A DNA stretch of 64,000 nucleotides from Pantoea sp. Lij88 (GTDB taxonomy: Bacteria; Pseudomonadota; Gammaproteobacteria; Enterobacterales; Enterobacteriaceae). Shown here piece by piece: positions 46,989-57,133 of the stretch. The notes beneath the pieces were generated by a model. It saw only the letters and a program-made list of their open reading frames with translations. It was not told the origin of the DNA and did not search any database. Positions within the stretch are counted from its first letter, which is position 1. The number at the start of each line of letters is the position of its first letter. Position numbers and translations under genes: made by a program. The DNA lies in NCBI RefSeq assembly GCF_030062155.1, contig NZ_CP118269.1, positions 3,879,518 to 3,943,517 on the forward strand. Reading direction: 5' to 3'.

Positions 46989-48263
46989 TTATCTGCTGGT
47001 CACCAGCCGGGCTGATTCAGAATAAGCGATACAGTGGTCGGGAACATGATAACCGTGCGTATCAACAGGTTCTTTCAACGCGATCGCCGATACGGATTCC
47101 TGGAATGTCATCTCATGCATGCCCAGTAAATTCCTGCGAACAATCTCGTTAACAATACGCTCAGGAACATTATCAGCATCAGATGTTTTATCATCATGAA
47201 CAATAAGGTGGCTTGCGTTTTCATACCCTGGCGCCCACATATTATTATTAGGTGCATTTTTATAAACGGCAATAAGTGGCTTTTTCCAGGCAGCAGAGAT
47301 ATGTACGATTGAAGTATCGGGCGTTATAACCACATCCGATTCTTTAATCAATGCCATCACATGATGCAATGTACAAAAGGGATTTTTCACAACATTATCA
47401 GGAAGCGGGACCATTATTTCATTACGGTGATCGAGGATAATGATTTTCACTTCCCGGTCGTAATGATTAATGAGTTTAATCATCGCCAGCAGTTGCTGTT
47501 GTGAGAAGTTCCTTTCTGTGGTACCAGCAAAAGCATTAATAACAATCTTTTTCCTGTTTCTCCATGGGTTAAGAAAAACCCTGACCTCATCCAGCACAGC
47601 ATCAGGAAAGTGCAGGTTATAAGTCACATTATCTTCCGCTTTAACCCCAATGCTTTTACTTATCAAAGAGAATAACTCTGTAACATGCTGCTTTCCATTT
47701 ATATAGGGCACGGAAACAGTGTAATGGCTGATGTCAGGATTTTTATTCAGACCAACAATGAATCGGGCACTGATATCATGAAATAGCTTCATCCGATGTA
47801 CCGGCGTTTCGGATAAACAAGGATCAATAATCAGATCATACTTATTTCTATTTAGCATCTTCATCGTTGTTTTTGAAACGGTATGATTCAAAGACCTCAG
47901 GTAGTGGTTATGACTGCAATTTCCTGACTGATAAATATGTCTGATAAAAGGGCTGTATTTTATTACGTCGTAACAGGCTTCAGTTACCAGCAAATCTACT
48001 GCATAGCCAGCCTGATGAAGCGACCTGATGAGTGGAGTCGAAACGATGATATCACCCACTTTGCCTTCATTGCGAACAAGCAATATGGTTTTCACAGAGT
48101 CAGGATGAAAGGAGACTTTTGTCCGTTTATCCCACAGAAGCTTTGCAATTGAGATTCTTGCTTCGAGCTTCACCTCTTTGAGATAATAATTTTTTCTTCG
48201 ATTCCATTCGCGTATTTTTTTGAATGGTCCCTCTAATACGGTGATCCTCACATCCTTATTCAT
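46989..48263 (-). CDS. Glycosyltransferase family 9 (heptosyltransferase-like) protein
   Basis: The start at 48263 (MNKDVRITVLEGPFK) has a strong SD (GGGAGGGTG) and gives 424 residues. GT9 traits are VRNEGKVGDIIVSTPLIRSLHQAGY near the N-terminus and CTLHHVMALIKESDVVITPDTSIVHISAAWKKPLIAVY near the C-terminus. GT9 enzymes add heptose to LPS core, but acceptor and donor here are unknown. The gene is clearly AT-richer than its neighbours, has no partner LPS genes beside it and sits next to a toxin-antitoxin pair, which suggests horizontal acquisition. Confidence 0.85.
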   Translation of the reverse strand: MNKDVRITVLEGPFKKIREWNRRKNYYLKEVKLEARISIAKLLWDKRTKVSFHPDSVKTILLVRNEGKVGDIIVSTPLIRSLHQAGYAVDLLVTEACYDVIKYSPFIRHIYQSGNCSHNHYLRSLNHTVSKTTMKMLNRNKYDLIIDPCLSETPVHRMKLFHDISARFIVGLNKNPDISHYTVSVPYINGKQHVTELFSLISKSIGVKAEDNVTYNLHFPDAVLDEVRVFLNPWRNRKKIVINAFAGTTERNFSQQQLLAMIKLINHYDREVKIIILDHRNEIMVPLPDNVVKNPFCTLHHVMALIKESDVVITPDTSIVHISAAWKKPLIAVYKNAPNNNMWAPGYENASHLIVHDDKTSDADNVPERIVNEIVRRNLLGMHEMTFQESVSAIALKEPVDTHGYHVPDHCIAYSESARLVTSR

Positions 48264-48811
48264 TTCACCCTCCCTGCTTTCTGAGCAGATAATTTCCATG
48301 ATGCCAGAACATCATAAATCAACTGCCATATATATAAAGTTTCCAATAAGCGTGTGATTCTACAACACCCTAAAACGCTTACGCTATATAACAATCTTTA
48401 TTAGTGCTGCAGGATTATCGTTCATTTAACATCACTGGTTGGGATTTTGATACAGAGACCTGACTAATTTTAACCCAATACACTTTAATGCATCATGCGT
48501 TATGATATGATAACTAAGGTAGGAAAATATAAGTATTTCACTTACACATTACCCATATTCAACCTGATAAATAATTTAATTATGGTAAAGCCCTTAAATA
48601 GAATGAGCTATCTTTACCTTTATTGACTGCGTGCTTATTTCGGTCACCGCTGCGGGATAAATGCTTTCGGAAATAGTTTCAGACATCGGAAAAACAATCC
48701 GTTTTTCTGAGAGGTCTCGAAATCTGTTACTTAGCTTCCAGTGTCATCTGGGTGATTAGTTAAGCGTAAACGCGTGTCTTATAATTTGAATTACGACAAT
48801 AAGGCCGGGAC
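48264..48811. other. AT-rich gene-free region between GT9 gene and parE
   Basis: About 550 bp of AT-rich sequence with no ORF carrying family features. It includes a small GAAAAAC/GTTTTTC hairpin near 48690-48707 and presumably the GT9 promoter. It may hold decayed foreign DNA. Confidence 0.4.
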
Positions 48812-49120
48812 TTAACTTAGATTGTTTTTCTTTTCTTCATAATTCTGGCCGCCATGCCATATGCCTAATATTGTGACCGTGTTTTCAGAGAGCATGAAGG
48901 CGATTATTGTCCGCCTGCGGTAATTTGTGATTCTCAGTCCCGGCAGAAGATCATCACGACAGTTTCCTCTCTGCGGAAAATGCACAAGAGACTCACAATA
49001 ATCGATGATGTTCTCTGTAAAGTTCAGAGCGGTATAGGGTGTCGCCTCTTGCGCGATATAATGGTAAAGCTCTGCCAGTTGTTCCTGCGCTTCCGGTGCG
49101 AAGACCACCCTGTAATCCAT
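48812..49120 (-). CDS. parE: ParE/RelE-superfamily toxin
   Basis: The 102-residue protein starts MDYRVVFAPEAQEQLAELYHYIAQ, a ParE-type N-terminal helix pair, and continues through GNCRDDLLPGLRITNYRRRTIIAFM to VTILGIWHGGQNYE, the usual final strand. ParE toxins poison DNA gyrase; some relatives cleave mRNA, and sequence alone does not decide. It overlaps the antitoxin by one base, antitoxin first. Confidence 0.88.
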   Translation of the reverse strand: MDYRVVFAPEAQEQLAELYHYIAQEATPYTALNFTENIIDYCESLVHFPQRGNCRDDLLPGLRITNYRRRTIIAFMLSENTVTILGIWHGGQNYEEKKNNLS

Positions 49121-49398
49121 TACTCCTCCCCGGTCACCTTTTTGTGTTCTGCTTTCAGTCTGTTTCTGAGGTCGTTAGCGCTCAGGCTTTCTGACTCACC
49201 ACGCTGGAGCGCTTCCCAGGCAGGCACTACCTTTTCATGCAGCCATTGATCCACGGCATGATCCCGGGCCATAAGCGCACGCAGGCCTTCACGGATGACT
49301 TCGCTCTCCGACGCATATTCACCGCTGGCAACGCGTGCCTTTACCTGTGCTGCCATTTCATTTGGCAGCGTGATACTCATCTGCTGTGTTGTTCTCAT
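49120..49398 (-). CDS. parD: ParD-family ribbon-helix-helix antitoxin
   Basis: The 92-residue protein begins MRTTQQMSITLPNEMAAQVKARVASGEYASESEVIREGLRAL, the ParD/CopG ribbon-helix-helix, and has an acidic helical tail that should wrap the toxin. It precedes parE and shares one base with it, so the pair is a standard type II operon with likely autoregulation at the upstream promoter. Confidence 0.9.
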   Translation of the reverse strand: MRTTQQMSITLPNEMAAQVKARVASGEYASESEVIREGLRALMARDHAVDQWLHEKVVPAWEALQRGESESLSANDLRNRLKAEHKKVTGEE

Positions 49399-49750
49399 GG
49401 GTAATCTCTTTCCTCTGCCCGATAGGATTCAATCATACTCATCTTTCTGGCAGCTGTCAGTTTCATACCCTGCTAAGTCGCTCTCTTCTGAAAATTGGGT
49501 ATTTACAGAAGTGGTTGCGGGTATCCCTGGTTTTCATGATTGCGATAGCAAATCTTACCAGCGGTTCAGGCACTGTCATTATCGGACAGACTAACAACCA
49601 TATAGATAAGAGAGGAATTGAGAGCTTTTCAGCACAACTGAAACGCAGGCAACTCACTTCATATCTGTAGTCGTCAGCCAGAGCTGAGCAGTACGGCAGG
49701 TGCTTTGAGTCAATACGCTATCGTGTGACCATCCCGACCCCAAAAACCCC
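49399..49750. other. Gene-free region between parD and the glyS terminator
   Basis: About 350 bp that must include the parDE promoter. A plus-strand frame (49386-49670) and a minus-strand frame (49463-49657) are open but lack SD and family features. I see no att-like direct repeats. Confidence 0.4.
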
Positions 49751-49752
49751 AT

Positions 49753-49777
49753 AAAAAAAGGGACGATTGCTCGTCCC
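49753..49777 (-). terminator. Terminator of glyQS
   Basis: GGGACGA (49760-49766) pairs with TCGTCCC (49771-49777); on the minus strand a run of seven T follows. It begins 24 bp after the glyS stop. Confidence 0.9.
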
Positions 49778-49800
49778 TTTTTCGCACTACGCTAAGAGCT

Positions 49801-51870
49801 TTACTGCAGCAGCGAGATATCTGCAACCTGCAGGAACAGCTCACGCAGTTTCGACAGCAGCGTCAGGCGATTGACTCGCACGGCCTGGTCGTCGGCGTTA
49901 ACCATCACTTTATCGAAGAAGTTGTCTACTGCAGTACGCAGCTGGGCCAGTTCGACCAGCGCATCCTGATAGCGGCCTTCCGCGAAGTAAGGCTGCAGCT
50001 TGCTGCTCAGCGCGGTGACAAAGGTCGCCAGCTGGATCTCTTCGTTCTCTTTCAGCAGCGATGCCTGCACGCTGTCATTCAGCGTTTCAGTCGATTTCGC
50101 CAGAATGTTAGAGACGCGCTTGTTCGCCGCCGCCAGTGCTGCGGCTGCTTCCAGCGTACGGAAGTGCGACACCGCTTTCATACGTGCATCAAAGTCAGCC
50201 GGACGGGTCGGACGACGAGCCAGAACTGCCTGCAGCGTATCGATGCTGTGACCCTCTTCCTGATACCAGGTGCGGAAGCGACCCAGCATAAAGTCGATCA
50301 CATCATCAACCACGCGGGTGTTGCTCAGCTTGCTGCCATACAGACGCACCGCTTCTTCGGTCAGCGTTTGCAGGTCAAGCGGCAGGTTCTTCTCAACGAT
50401 GATACGCAGCACGCCCAGCGCCGCACGACGCAGTGCGAACGGATCTTTGTCGCCTTTTGGATGCTGACCAATGCCGAAGATTCCGGCCAGCGTATCCATT
50501 TTATCGGCAATCGCCAGCGCGCAGGCAACCGGGCTGGACGGCAGAGCGTCACCGGCAAAGCGCGGCTGGTACTGCTCGTTCAGCGCAACCGCCACATCTT
50601 CAGCTTCGCCGTCGTGACGCGCGTAGTGCATGCCCATCACGCCCTGCGTGTCGGTGAACTCGAAGACCATGTTGGTCATCAGGTCACACTTCGACAGCAG
50701 GCCTGCGCGGGTGGCGTGATTCACATCGGCGCCAATCTCACCGGCAATCCAGCCCGCCAGGGTCTGAATGCGATCGGTTTTATCGCGCAGCGTGCCCAGC
50801 TCTTTCTGGAACAGGACGGTCTCCAGACGCGGCAGGTGATCTTCCAGACGCTTTTTGCGGTCGGTATTAAAGAAGAACTCCGCATCGGCCAGGCGTGGAC
50901 GTACCACTTTCTCGTTGCCGGAGATAATCTGGCGCGGATCGCTGGATTCGATGTTGGTGACGAAAATGAAGTTCGGCATCAGGTTGCCGTTATTGTCATA
51001 CACCGGGAAATATTTCTGATCGCCTTTCATGGTGTAGACCAGCGCTTCCGCAGGCACCTTGAGGAATTTCTCTTCAAAGGTCGCGGTCAGAACAACCGGC
51101 CACTCCACCAGCGATGTCACCTCTTCCAGCAGGCTGTCGCTGATATCGGCGGTGCCGCCTAAACGGCGTGCGGCCGCTTCAGCATCGGCTTTGATCATCG
51201 CTTTGCGGACCTGATAGTCGGCAATGACCTGGCCGCGTTTTTCCAGCACGTCAGGGTAGTGATCAGCGCTTTCGAGCGTGATTTCGCTTTCACCCATAAA
51301 GCGGTGACCCCGGATAATGCGGTCTGACGCGATGCCCAGAATGGTGCCTGGGATCAGCTCATCACCCAGCAGCATCGTCACGGTGTGAACCGGACGAACG
51401 AACTGCACATCGCTGTCGCCCCAGCGCATCAGTTTTGGCACCGGCAGCTTGCTGAGTGCAGTCGCAATCATCGCTGGCAGCAGCGCCTGGGCCGATTCGC
51501 CTTTGACCTGCGCGCGATACACCAGCCATTCGCCTTTATCGGTGGCGAGGCGTTCAGCCTGATCGACAGTAATGCCGTTACCACGCGCCCAGCCTTCGGC
51601 GGCTTTGGTGGCGTTGCCGTCTGCGTCAAATGCCGCAGCGACCGCCGGACCGCGCTTCTCCACTTCCCGATCGGGTTGTGAGGCGCTCAGGTTCGCGACT
51701 TTCAGCGCCAGACGACGCGGTGCAGCAAACCAGCTGACCTCGCCGTGGCTCAGGTTGGCAGCATCCAGTTCAGCAGTGACCTGCGCGGCAAAGGCTTCTG
51801 CCAGGCTGCGCAGGGCTTTTGGTGGCAGCTCTTCGGTGCCGATCTCCACCAGGAAGGTTTGTTCAGTCAT
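49801..51870 (-). CDS. glyS: GlyS, glycyl-tRNA synthetase beta subunit
   Basis: The 689-residue protein (same length as E. coli GlyS) begins [23 protein letters not shown] and includes the [20 protein letters not shown] and [21 protein letters not shown] segments plus a C-terminal anticodon-binding domain. It binds tRNA-Gly in the alpha2beta2 enzyme. It lies 9 bp downstream of glyQ. Confidence 0.98.
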   Translation of the reverse strand: MTEQTFLVEIGTEELPPKALRSLAEAFAAQVTAELDAANLSHGEVSWFAAPRRLALKVANLSASQPDREVEKRGPAVAAAFDADGNATKAAEGWARGNGITVDQAERLATDKGEWLVYRAQVKGESAQALLPAMIATALSKLPVPKLMRWGDSDVQFVRPVHTVTMLLGDELIPGTILGIASDRIIRGHRFMGESEITLESADHYPDVLEKRGQVIADYQVRKAMIKADAEAAARRLGGTADISDSLLEEVTSLVEWPVVLTATFEEKFLKVPAEALVYTMKGDQKYFPVYDNNGNLMPNFIFVTNIESSDPRQIISGNEKVVRPRLADAEFFFNTDRKKRLEDHLPRLETVLFQKELGTLRDKTDRIQTLAGWIAGEIGADVNHATRAGLLSKCDLMTNMVFEFTDTQGVMGMHYARHDGEAEDVAVALNEQYQPRFAGDALPSSPVACALAIADKMDTLAGIFGIGQHPKGDKDPFALRRAALGVLRIIVEKNLPLDLQTLTEEAVRLYGSKLSNTRVVDDVIDFMLGRFRTWYQEEGHSIDTLQAVLARRPTRPADFDARMKAVSHFRTLEAAAALAAANKRVSNILAKSTETLNDSVQASLLKENEEIQLATFVTALSSKLQPYFAEGRYQDALVELAQLRTAVDNFFDKVMVNADDQAVRVNRLTLLSKLRELFLQVADISLLQ

Positions 51871-51879
51871 GGCTGCCTC

Positions 51880-52821
51880 TTACTTATTTTCTAGTTTTGG
51901 CGCTTTTTCTGGCGCTTTACGAGCACACATCGGGAAGCCCATCGCCTCGCGAGAGGCGTAGTAAGCTTCAGCCACGGCTTTGGTCAGCGTACGAATGCGC
52001 AGAATATAGCGCTGACGCTCTGTTACCGAGATCGCTTTGCGGGCATCCAGCAGGTTAAAGCTGTGTGCCGCTTTCAGAATACGTTCGTAGGCGGGCAGTG
52101 GCAGCGGTTTTTCCAGCGCCAGCAGATGCTGCGCCTCTTTCTCGTACTGCTCGAAGCAGGTAAAGAGGAAATCGACGTCGGCGTATTCGAAGTTATAGGT
52201 GGATTGCTCCACTTCGTTCTGATGGAACACGTCGCCATAGGTGGTTTTGCCCAGCGGGCCGTCGCTCCAGACCAGATCGTAAACGCTGTCTACGCCCTGG
52301 ATATACATCGCCAGACGCTCCAGACCGTAGGTGATCTCACCGGTCACCGGCTTACACTCCAGGCCGCCAACCTGCTGGAAGTAGGTGAACTGCGTCACTT
52401 CCATGCCGTTGAGCCACACTTCCCAGCCGAGTCCCCAGGCACCCAGCGTCGGGTTTTCCCAGTTATCTTCCACGAAGCGAATGTCATGCACCGTCGGATC
52501 CATACCCAGCTCTTTCAGCGAGCCGAGATAGAGCTCCTGAATGTTGTCCGGTGACGGTTTGATGATCACCTGGAACTGGTAATAGTGTTGCAGACGGTTC
52601 GGGTTTTCACCGTAGCGGCCATCGGTAGGACGGCGTGATGGCTGCACGTAGGCGGCGGCGATCGGCTCCGGGCCGAGTGCGCGCAGACAGGTCATCGGGT
52701 GTGAAGTGCCAGCGCCCACTTCCATGTCCAGCGGTTGGACAATGGTGCAGCCCTGACGCGCCCAGTAATCCTGCAAGGTCAGGATCAGCCCCTGAAAGGT
52801 TTTGGTATCAAACTTTTGCAT
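51880..52821 (-). CDS. glyQ: GlyQ, glycyl-tRNA synthetase alpha subunit
   Basis: The 313-residue class II catalytic subunit begins [25 protein letters not shown] and has [42 protein letters not shown] and the C-terminal [13 protein letters not shown]. It activates glycine and charges tRNA-Gly together with GlyS. The C-terminus ([15 protein letters not shown]) is about ten residues longer than in E. coli, rich in Lys/Pro. Confidence 0.98.
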   Translation of the reverse strand: MQKFDTKTFQGLILTLQDYWARQGCTIVQPLDMEVGAGTSHPMTCLRALGPEPIAAAYVQPSRRPTDGRYGENPNRLQHYYQFQVIIKPSPDNIQELYLGSLKELGMDPTVHDIRFVEDNWENPTLGAWGLGWEVWLNGMEVTQFTYFQQVGGLECKPVTGEITYGLERLAMYIQGVDSVYDLVWSDGPLGKTTYGDVFHQNEVEQSTYNFEYADVDFLFTCFEQYEKEAQHLLALEKPLPLPAYERILKAAHSFNLLDARKAISVTERQRYILRIRTLTKAVAEAYYASREAMGFPMCARKAPEKAPKLENK

Positions 52822-53042
52822 GTTGAGTGTGCACGCGCTTCGGTTAGATTAAAAAAAGAGGCCGACAGTATACCCTTTGACCGCGCGATGTGCAGCCGTA
52901 AATCCCAGGCGCTACCGGCGCGTTTTCGCGGTGATTCAGTGCGCCGGGATACAGATGGCTCCGAATCCTGCTGGCAGCAGTTGTTGCTCTGGTCGCATTT
53001 GGCTACCCTTTTGCGCACGGACGCTATGCGCAAGAGGACGCC

Positions 53043-54041
53043 ATGCCGCAGCAGAAGATTTACTGGATCGACAATTTACGCGCGATTGCCTGCCTGATGG
53101 TGATCGTGATTCACACCACCACCTGGTATATCACCGGACCGATGGCGGTGACCGGCACCACATGGGATGTGGCGAACCTGCTGAACTCGGCATCACGCGT
53201 CTGCGTTCCGCTGTTCTTTATGATCTCCGGCTATCTGTTTTTCGGCGAACGCAGCGCCCAGCCGCGCCATATGCTCCGGCTGGTGCTCTGTCTGCTGTTC
53301 TACAGCGCGGTCTCGCTGGCCTATATCACCTGGCTGACGCCGATCAGCGAAGGACGTTCGATCCTGAAGATGCTGCAGAAGCCGGTGTTCTATCACCTGT
53401 GGTTCTTCTTTGCGCTGATTGGCATCTATCTGATGTCGCCGCTGATACAGGTGAAAACCGTGCAGGCGCGCTACGTGGCGCTGCTGGTGCTGGTGCTGGC
53501 GGTGCTCGCCAATCCGAATACGGTCAGCCAGTCGCTGGGGCCGTTTCATTTTCTGCCGGTAAATCTCTATGTCAGCGGTGACAGTATTTACTACCTGCTC
53601 TATGCGCTGCTGGGACGGGCGATCGGCACTATGGAGACAAACCGGCGCGGCCTGACGCCGCTGGCAGCCGGACTGTTTATCGCCTGTGTGATTGGCATTA
53701 CGCTGGGGACCAAAAAGGCGCTGATCGTCAACGGCGCGTTTAACGATACCTGGTATCTCTACTGCGGACCGCTGGTGTTCATTGCGGCGATCAGCCTGCT
53801 GGTCGTGTTTAAAAACAGCCTGAATACGCGCACGCTGCCCGGTTTAACGGTGATTGCGCGCTATTCATTGCCGATCTACGGCTTCCACGCGCTGTTCATT
53901 CACTATCTGCGCACGCATCACTACGATGATATGTCGCGTCCGTGGCTCGACCTGCCCTGGGTGTTCGGGCTGACGCTGGGCGGCAGCCTGCTGCTGGGCA
54001 TGGCGCTGAAGCGCGTCGATACCCGTCACTTCGTCAGCTGA
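53043..54041 (+). CDS. wecH: WecH (YiaH), acyltransferase-3 family O-acetyltransferase
   Basis: The 332-residue membrane protein begins MPQQKIYWIDNLRAIACLMVIVIHTTTW, with the acyltransferase-3 catalytic His in VIHTTTW, and has about ten helices. It matches E. coli YiaH/WecH throughout (SASRVCVPLFFMISGYLFFGERSAQPRH; GFHALFIHYLRT). WecH O-acetylates enterobacterial common antigen. It follows glyQ on the opposite strand and ends 16 bp inside the GlxA-type gene. Confidence 0.93.
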   Translation: MPQQKIYWIDNLRAIACLMVIVIHTTTWYITGPMAVTGTTWDVANLLNSASRVCVPLFFMISGYLFFGERSAQPRHMLRLVLCLLFYSAVSLAYITWLTPISEGRSILKMLQKPVFYHLWFFFALIGIYLMSPLIQVKTVQARYVALLVLVLAVLANPNTVSQSLGPFHFLPVNLYVSGDSIYYLLYALLGRAIGTMETNRRGLTPLAAGLFIACVIGITLGTKKALIVNGAFNDTWYLYCGPLVFIAAISLLVVFKNSLNTRTLPGLTVIARYSLPIYGFHALFIHYLRTHHYDDMSRPWLDLPWVFGLTLGGSLLLGMALKRVDTRHFVS

Positions 54042-54958
54042 TCGGCTTCGCGCTGGCGGGCGCGTCGTAGCTGGCGCGCCGATGAAAACCCCGCCGCCAG
54101 CGCCGCTTTTTCAGCAGATTCACCCTGCTGCTGACGCTGGCGCGCCACGCCAACCCGCAGCTGCTCATGATATTCCCGCACGCTGATCCCCAGATGCTGA
54201 CGAAACAGTCGCGCCAGATGGCGGCTGCTGACGTGCGTGCGTCCGGCCAGTTCGGTCAGCGTCCAGCCATGCTCAGGATGAGCAATCATCAGATCCTGCG
54301 CCCGATGAATGGCGGGATGCATATGATTGCGGTAACGCAGCCAGGGTGAAAGCTGTGGATCGTCACCGGCGCGACGAAACCAGACCACCATTTCCCGCGC
54401 CACCGCCAGCGCTGTAGGTGTATCACAGAGCTGAGTGATCAGATGCAGTGCCAGATCGATGCCCGCCGTGATGCCCGCGCTGGTCCAGATATTCTCATGC
54501 CCGACAAACACCCGGTTCTCCTGCACGCGTGCGCGCGGAGCCGCGGCTTTCAGGCGGGCAATCACATCATGATGGGTGGTGCAGAGCACGTCATCGAGCA
54601 TGCCCGCCTGCGCCGCCAGCAGCGCACCCGAGCAGACGCAGACCAGCATAAAGGTCTGCGCGTGCAGCGCGGCGTGCTGGCGCATCAGCCAGTTGCGTGC
54701 TTCTGCGGCCTGCGGTGTGGCATAACAGATCTGCGAGTCATAGACGCCCGGCACCACCAGCAGGCTCCCGGCGGGCAACTGTTCCGGTAAGGGTTCGATG
54801 CCGCCAATCGTCATGCCGGTGGAGCAGACCACCTCCGGCTGCGGGCCGATGTAGCGCAGTGTAAAGCGATCGCCCGCCAGCTTCAGCGTCTCGGCCGGGC
54901 CAGCCAGATCCAGCGCCATCACGCCGGGCAGGGTTAAAAACCAGACGGTGTGTGTCAT
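54026..54958 (-). CDS. GlxA-type AraC regulator with DJ-1/PfpI domain
   Basis: The 310-residue protein joins an N-terminal DJ-1/PfpI-like domain (about 1-175; elbow Cys109 in VCVCSGALLAAQAGML) to a C-terminal AraC double HTH (TLTELAGRTHVSSRHLARLFRQHLGISVREYHEQLRV). The family regulates amine, betaine or carnitine catabolism in many bacteria; the ligand here is unknown. The 16-bp convergent overlap with wecH is notable. It ends at TDQLTK-type residues near the stop. Confidence 0.9.
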   Translation of the reverse strand: MTHTVWFLTLPGVMALDLAGPAETLKLAGDRFTLRYIGPQPEVVCSTGMTIGGIEPLPEQLPAGSLLVVPGVYDSQICYATPQAAEARNWLMRQHAALHAQTFMLVCVCSGALLAAQAGMLDDVLCTTHHDVIARLKAAAPRARVQENRVFVGHENIWTSAGITAGIDLALHLITQLCDTPTALAVAREMVVWFRRAGDDPQLSPWLRYRNHMHPAIHRAQDLMIAHPEHGWTLTELAGRTHVSSRHLARLFRQHLGISVREYHEQLRVGVARQRQQQGESAEKAALAAGFSSARQLRRARQREADQLTK

Positions 54959-54969
54959 GCTGGCCTGCG

Positions 54970-55629
54970 CTACACCAGATCCCAGCCGCGGGCGCGCCAG
55001 AGCGCAGGCAGTTGCGCCATGTCGTCGAAGCGCGTCACCAGCGGATGATCCAGTTCAGGGTTGTGCGGGTCAGCACAGTAGTAGTAGACCGGAATCCCGG
55101 CGGCGATACCGGCGCGGGCGCCCGCTTCGGAGTCATCCACCAGAATGCAGCGCTCAATCGGCACCGCCATCTGTTCCGCCGCGTGGTACATCAGTTCCGG
55201 ATCGGGCTTCCAGTGCAGAATGTCATAGCCGCTATAAAGGTGCGCCTCAAACAGCGGCAGCATGCCGGTTAAGCCCAGCGAGTGCTGCATCTTTTTTACC
55301 GTCCCGTTTGAGACCACGCACATCGGCACCTTTATCTGCTCAACCAGCGCTTTCGCGCCCGGGATGGGCTGCAGTTGCTGATCGAACAGTCTTGCCACTT
55401 CCGCGCGGTAGGCCGTTTCCACCTCTTCCATCGGCAGCGTCACCTGATGCGCATCACCCACGTCACGAATGATGTCGTAGAGTTTGACGCCCTTATACTT
55501 TTCAAACATTTGCTGCAGCGACAGCGCCAGACCGTAACGGGCAAAGGTGTTGACGTAGGCCTGGGTGCAGAGCAACTCACTGTCCACCAGCGTGCCATCG
55601 CAATCAAAAAAGACGCATTCAACTGACAT
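54970..55629 (-). CDS. yieH: YieH, HAD-family phosphatase (6-phosphogluconate/phosphosugar type)
   Basis: The 219-residue protein has the HAD motifs FFDCDGTLVDSE, VVSNG, KPDP and ILVDDSEAGARAGIAAG and the C-terminal WRARGWDL seen in E. coli YieH (221 aa). E. coli YieH dephosphorylates purine nucleotides, PRPP and 6-phosphogluconate in vitro. It is divergent from the adenine permease gene, as in E. coli. Confidence 0.94.
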   Translation of the reverse strand: MSVECVFFDCDGTLVDSELLCTQAYVNTFARYGLALSLQQMFEKYKGVKLYDIIRDVGDAHQVTLPMEEVETAYRAEVARLFDQQLQPIPGAKALVEQIKVPMCVVSNGTVKKMQHSLGLTGMLPLFEAHLYSGYDILHWKPDPELMYHAAEQMAVPIERCILVDDSEAGARAGIAAGIPVYYYCADPHNPELDHPLVTRFDDMAQLPALWRARGWDLV

Positions 55630-55695
55630 CAGACTCTATCCTTCGATTCAGGGGTGTGCTCCACACTCTACCGCACTCAGCGCAGATTGCGAGAC

Positions 55696-55711
55696 TGGCA
55701 ATCGGTTGCGA
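55696..55711. promoter_or_regulatory. Candidate PurR operator upstream of adeP
   Basis: TGGCAATCGGTTGCGA matches the PurR core GCAAnCGnTTnC at every defined position; only the outermost A/T differ. It is 71 bp upstream of adeP and 67 bp from yieH. Adenine transporters are known PurR targets. Confidence 0.7.
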
Positions 55712-55781
55712 AAAATCATTGTATTGGCCCGGTAAAATCGCCAGGATACGCGCCGATGATTTTTTCTTCTGGATGGATGGC

Positions 55782-57095
55782 ATGAGCAAGCAAGGCCTTT
55801 TGCAGCGCATCTTCAGGCTGCAGGAACATGGCACCACGGTGCGCACCGAAGTGATCGCGGGTATCACCACTTTTCTGACGATGGTCTATATCGTCTTCGT
55901 CAATCCGCAGATCCTCGGCGTTGCCGGCATGGATACCCAGGCGGTGTTTGTGACCACCTGTCTGATTGCCGCCTTTGGCAGCATTCTGATGGGACTGTTT
56001 GCCAATCTGCCGGTGGCGCTGGCGCCTGCAATGGGGCTGAATGCCTTCTTCGCCTTTGTCGTCGTCGGGGCGATGGGCTATTCATGGCAGGTCGGCATGG
56101 GCGCGATTTTCTGGGGTGCGGTCGGTCTGCTGATCCTCACGCTGCTGCGGGTTCGCTACTGGATGATTGCCAATATCCCGCTGAGCCTGCGCGTCGGCAT
56201 CACCGCCGGTATCGGCCTGTTTATCGCCATGATGGGGCTGAAAAACGCCGGTATTATCGTGCCGAATCCCGATACGCTGGTAGCGGTAGGTAATCTGACC
56301 TCGCACAGCGTGCTGCTGGGCGCACTCGGCTTCTTTATTATCGCCATTCTGGCATCACGCAATATCCACGCGGCGGTGCTGATCTCAATGGTGATCACCA
56401 CCGGCATCGGCTGGATGCTGGGCGACGTGAAGTTTGTCGGCCTGTTTTCTGCGCCGCCTTCGATTACGACGGTGGTCGGTCAGGTCGATATCAAAGGTGC
56501 GTTTAACATTGGCATGGCGGGCGTGATCTTCTCCTTTATGCTGGTCAATCTGTTCGACTCCTCCGGCACGCTGATCGGCGTCACCGATAAAGCGGGACTG
56601 ACCGATGAAACCGGCACCTTCCCGCGGATGCAGCAGGCGCTCTATGTCGACAGCATCAGTTCGGTGAGTGGTGCACTGGCGGGCACATCTTCCGTGACCG
56701 CTTATATCGAGAGCAGCTCGGGCGTGGCGATTGGTGGCCGTACTGGCCTGATGGCTGTGGTGACCGGCCTGCTGTTCCTGCTGGTGACCTTCCTGTCACC
56801 GCTGGCCGCAATGGTGCCATCCTACGCCGCTGCAGGCGCGCTGATTTACGTTGGCGTGTTAATGACCGCCAGCCTGTCGCGCGTGCGCTGGGATGATCTG
56901 ACCGAAGCCGTTCCGGCGTTTGTCACCGCCGCCATGATGCCCTTCAGCTTTTCCATCACCGAAGGCATTGCGCTGGGTTTTATCGCTTACTGCGTGATGA
57001 AACTGGGCACCGGCCGCTGGCGTGAAATCAGCCCCTGCGTAGTGATTGTTGCGCTGCTGTTTGTGCTGAAGATTGTTTTTGTCGACGGGCACTAA
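55782..57095 (+). CDS. adeP: AdeP, adenine permease (NCS2/AzgA family)
   Basis: The start at 55782 (MSKQGLLQRIF) has the SD GGATGG five bases away and gives 437 residues; 42 upstream codons are discarded. The protein follows E. coli AdeP/YieG (445 aa): EVIAGITTFLTMVYIVFVNPQILG, NAFFAFVVV, FDSSGTLIGVTDKAGL, TSSVTAYIESSSGVA. It has about 12-14 helices and imports adenine by proton symport. Confidence 0.95.
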   Translation: MSKQGLLQRIFRLQEHGTTVRTEVIAGITTFLTMVYIVFVNPQILGVAGMDTQAVFVTTCLIAAFGSILMGLFANLPVALAPAMGLNAFFAFVVVGAMGYSWQVGMGAIFWGAVGLLILTLLRVRYWMIANIPLSLRVGITAGIGLFIAMMGLKNAGIIVPNPDTLVAVGNLTSHSVLLGALGFFIIAILASRNIHAAVLISMVITTGIGWMLGDVKFVGLFSAPPSITTVVGQVDIKGAFNIGMAGVIFSFMLVNLFDSSGTLIGVTDKAGLTDETGTFPRMQQALYVDSISSVSGALAGTSSVTAYIESSSGVAIGGRTGLMAVVTGLLFLLVTFLSPLAAMVPSYAAAGALIYVGVLMTASLSRVRWDDLTEAVPAFVTAAMMPFSFSITEGIALGFIAYCVMKLGTGRWREISPCVVIVALLFVLKIVFVDGH

Positions 57096-57105
57096 GCGTA
57101 TTCAG

Positions 57106-57133
57106 AGCCGCAACCGCCGGGTTGCGGCTTTTT
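57106..57133 (+). terminator. Terminator of adeP overlapping the yieE stop
   Basis: AGCCGCAAC (57106-57114) pairs with GTTGCGGCT (57121-57129), followed by TTTT. The T tract reaches into the yieE stop codon, so the convergent genes share this element. Confidence 0.9.

Noticed and set aside
49386..49670. 94-codon plus-strand ORF between parD and glyS
   Set aside because: No SD and no similarity to known families; it runs through the parDE promoter region.
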